Shown: piece after piece, positions 5,850-6,140 of the stretch
How positions within the stretch are numbered: position 1 is the first letter of the stretch
How the letters are laid out: each line of letters starts with the position of its first letter
NCBI GenBank assembly: GCA_024654105.1
Contig: JANLID010000264.1
Location: forward strand, 1 to 6,140
Reading direction: 5' to 3'
Length of the DNA: 6,140 nucleotides
Source: Gallionella sp.
GTDB taxonomy: Bacteria; Pseudomonadota; Gammaproteobacteria; Burkholderiales; Gallionellaceae
Notes under the pieces: generated by a model
What the model was told of the DNA's origin: nothing
The model's input: the letters and a program-made list of their open reading frames with translations, nothing else
The model's database searches: none
Made by a program: the position numbers and the translations under genes

Positions 5850-5869
5850 TGGCTGACGTATTGCAGCCA
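5850..5869 (-). terminator. Weak hairpin between the small gene and fumC
   Basis: TGGCTG/CAGCCA (6-bp stem, 8-nt loop) lies about 40 nt past the fumC stop on the minus strand, in the 189-bp convergent gap 5722-5910. It is followed on that strand by GTTTCGG, not a true T-run, so it is only a candidate terminator. I see no other gene or clear element in this gap. Confidence 0.2.
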
Positions 5870-5910
5870 CCCAATGCCGCATGAGCCTGGTAAGGACGGC
5901 GCACATTTTC

Positions 5911-6140
5911 TCAGACTGTCTTCGGATGCACCATTTCCGCCGCCCGCACCCACAGATCGAATTCGGCTTCCGTGATATAGCCCAATGCCACTGCTGCCTG
6001 TTTCAGCGTGCTGCCGTTGCGGTGCGCGTGTTTGGCGATTTCGGCGGCGCGGTCGTAGCCGATATGCGGGGTCAACGCGGTCACCAGCATCAGCGAGCGT
6101 TCCATCAGCTCCGCAATCCGTTCCTTGTTGGCCTCGATGC
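5911..6140 (-). CDS. fumC: Class II fumarate hydratase, C-terminal end
   Basis: Only the last 75 residues are visible; the gene enters from the right edge and ends at TGA 5911-5913. Fumarase C interconverts fumarate and malate in the TCA cycle as an iron-independent homotetramer. The visible part is the small C-terminal domain: IEANKERIAELMERSLMLV, TALTPHIGYDRAAEIAKHAH, LKQAAVALGYITEAEFDLWV and a final EMVHPKTV. This matches E. coli FumC closely (MERSLMLVTALNTHIGYDKA and the FDSWVRPEQMV ending). The WVR...MV ending separates it from the related aspartase, whose C-terminus differs. The catalytic residues lie outside the window. Confidence 0.93.
   Translation of the reverse strand, partial: IEANKERIAELMERSLMLVTALTPHIGYDRAAEIAKHAHRNGSTLKQAAVALGYITEAEFDLWVRAAEMVHPKTV

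Noticed and set aside
5723..5953. A 76-codon minus-strand frame overlapping the fumC end
   Set aside because: Overlaps fumC in another frame, has no convincing start signal and no motif.

Overview
The window looks like a piece of a betaproteobacterial chromosome. It has moderately high GC, strong GC bias at third codon positions and dense housekeeping genes. The proteins resemble those of Nitrosomonadales or Gallionella-type bacteria, but that lineage guess rests on general resemblance and no search was run. There is no sign of a prophage, insertion sequence, CRISPR array, tRNA or rRNA.

Layout, left to right. Four genes read leftward in the order mltB, nnrS, a patatin-like lipase gene and relA. 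relA (from 442 off the left edge) is the N-terminal part of a (p)ppGpp synthetase with a broken hydrolase motif. The lipase (526-1548) has the full Ser/Asp dyad signature. nnrS (1587-2747) encodes a 12-helix haem/copper membrane protein tied to nitric oxide stress. mltB (2844-3920) encodes an exported lytic transglycosylase. An 84-bp divergent promoter region (3921-4004) separates mltB from the rightward trxB (4005-4967, thioredoxin reductase), which is followed after 24 bp by an Smr-domain gene (4992-5546). To the right are a very small lysine-rich open reading frame with a strong ribosome binding site (5647-5721) and then, converging on it, the C-terminal end of fumC (fumarase, from the right edge to 5911).

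The genes are mostly independent housekeeping functions: stringent response, lipid hydrolysis, NO stress, wall remodelling, thiol redox, nucleic-acid processing and the TCA cycle. The only clear operon-like pair is trxB-smr. The lipase and nnrS are 38 bp apart and may be co-transcribed.

Three things stand out. First, a run of short palindromes at 3004-3140 appears to be inserted in frame inside mltB, and is translated as a hydrophilic stretch of about 40-45 residues before the last conserved block. It resembles in style the palindromic elements known to sit inside Rickettsia genes. Second, a 24-residue lysine-rich peptide gene has its own likely promoter and a near-ideal Shine-Dalgarno. Third, there are regulatory-looking palindromes upstream of nnrS (TTG-N8-CAA) and relA (nested inverted repeats). 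I saw nothing that would amount to a new multi-gene system.
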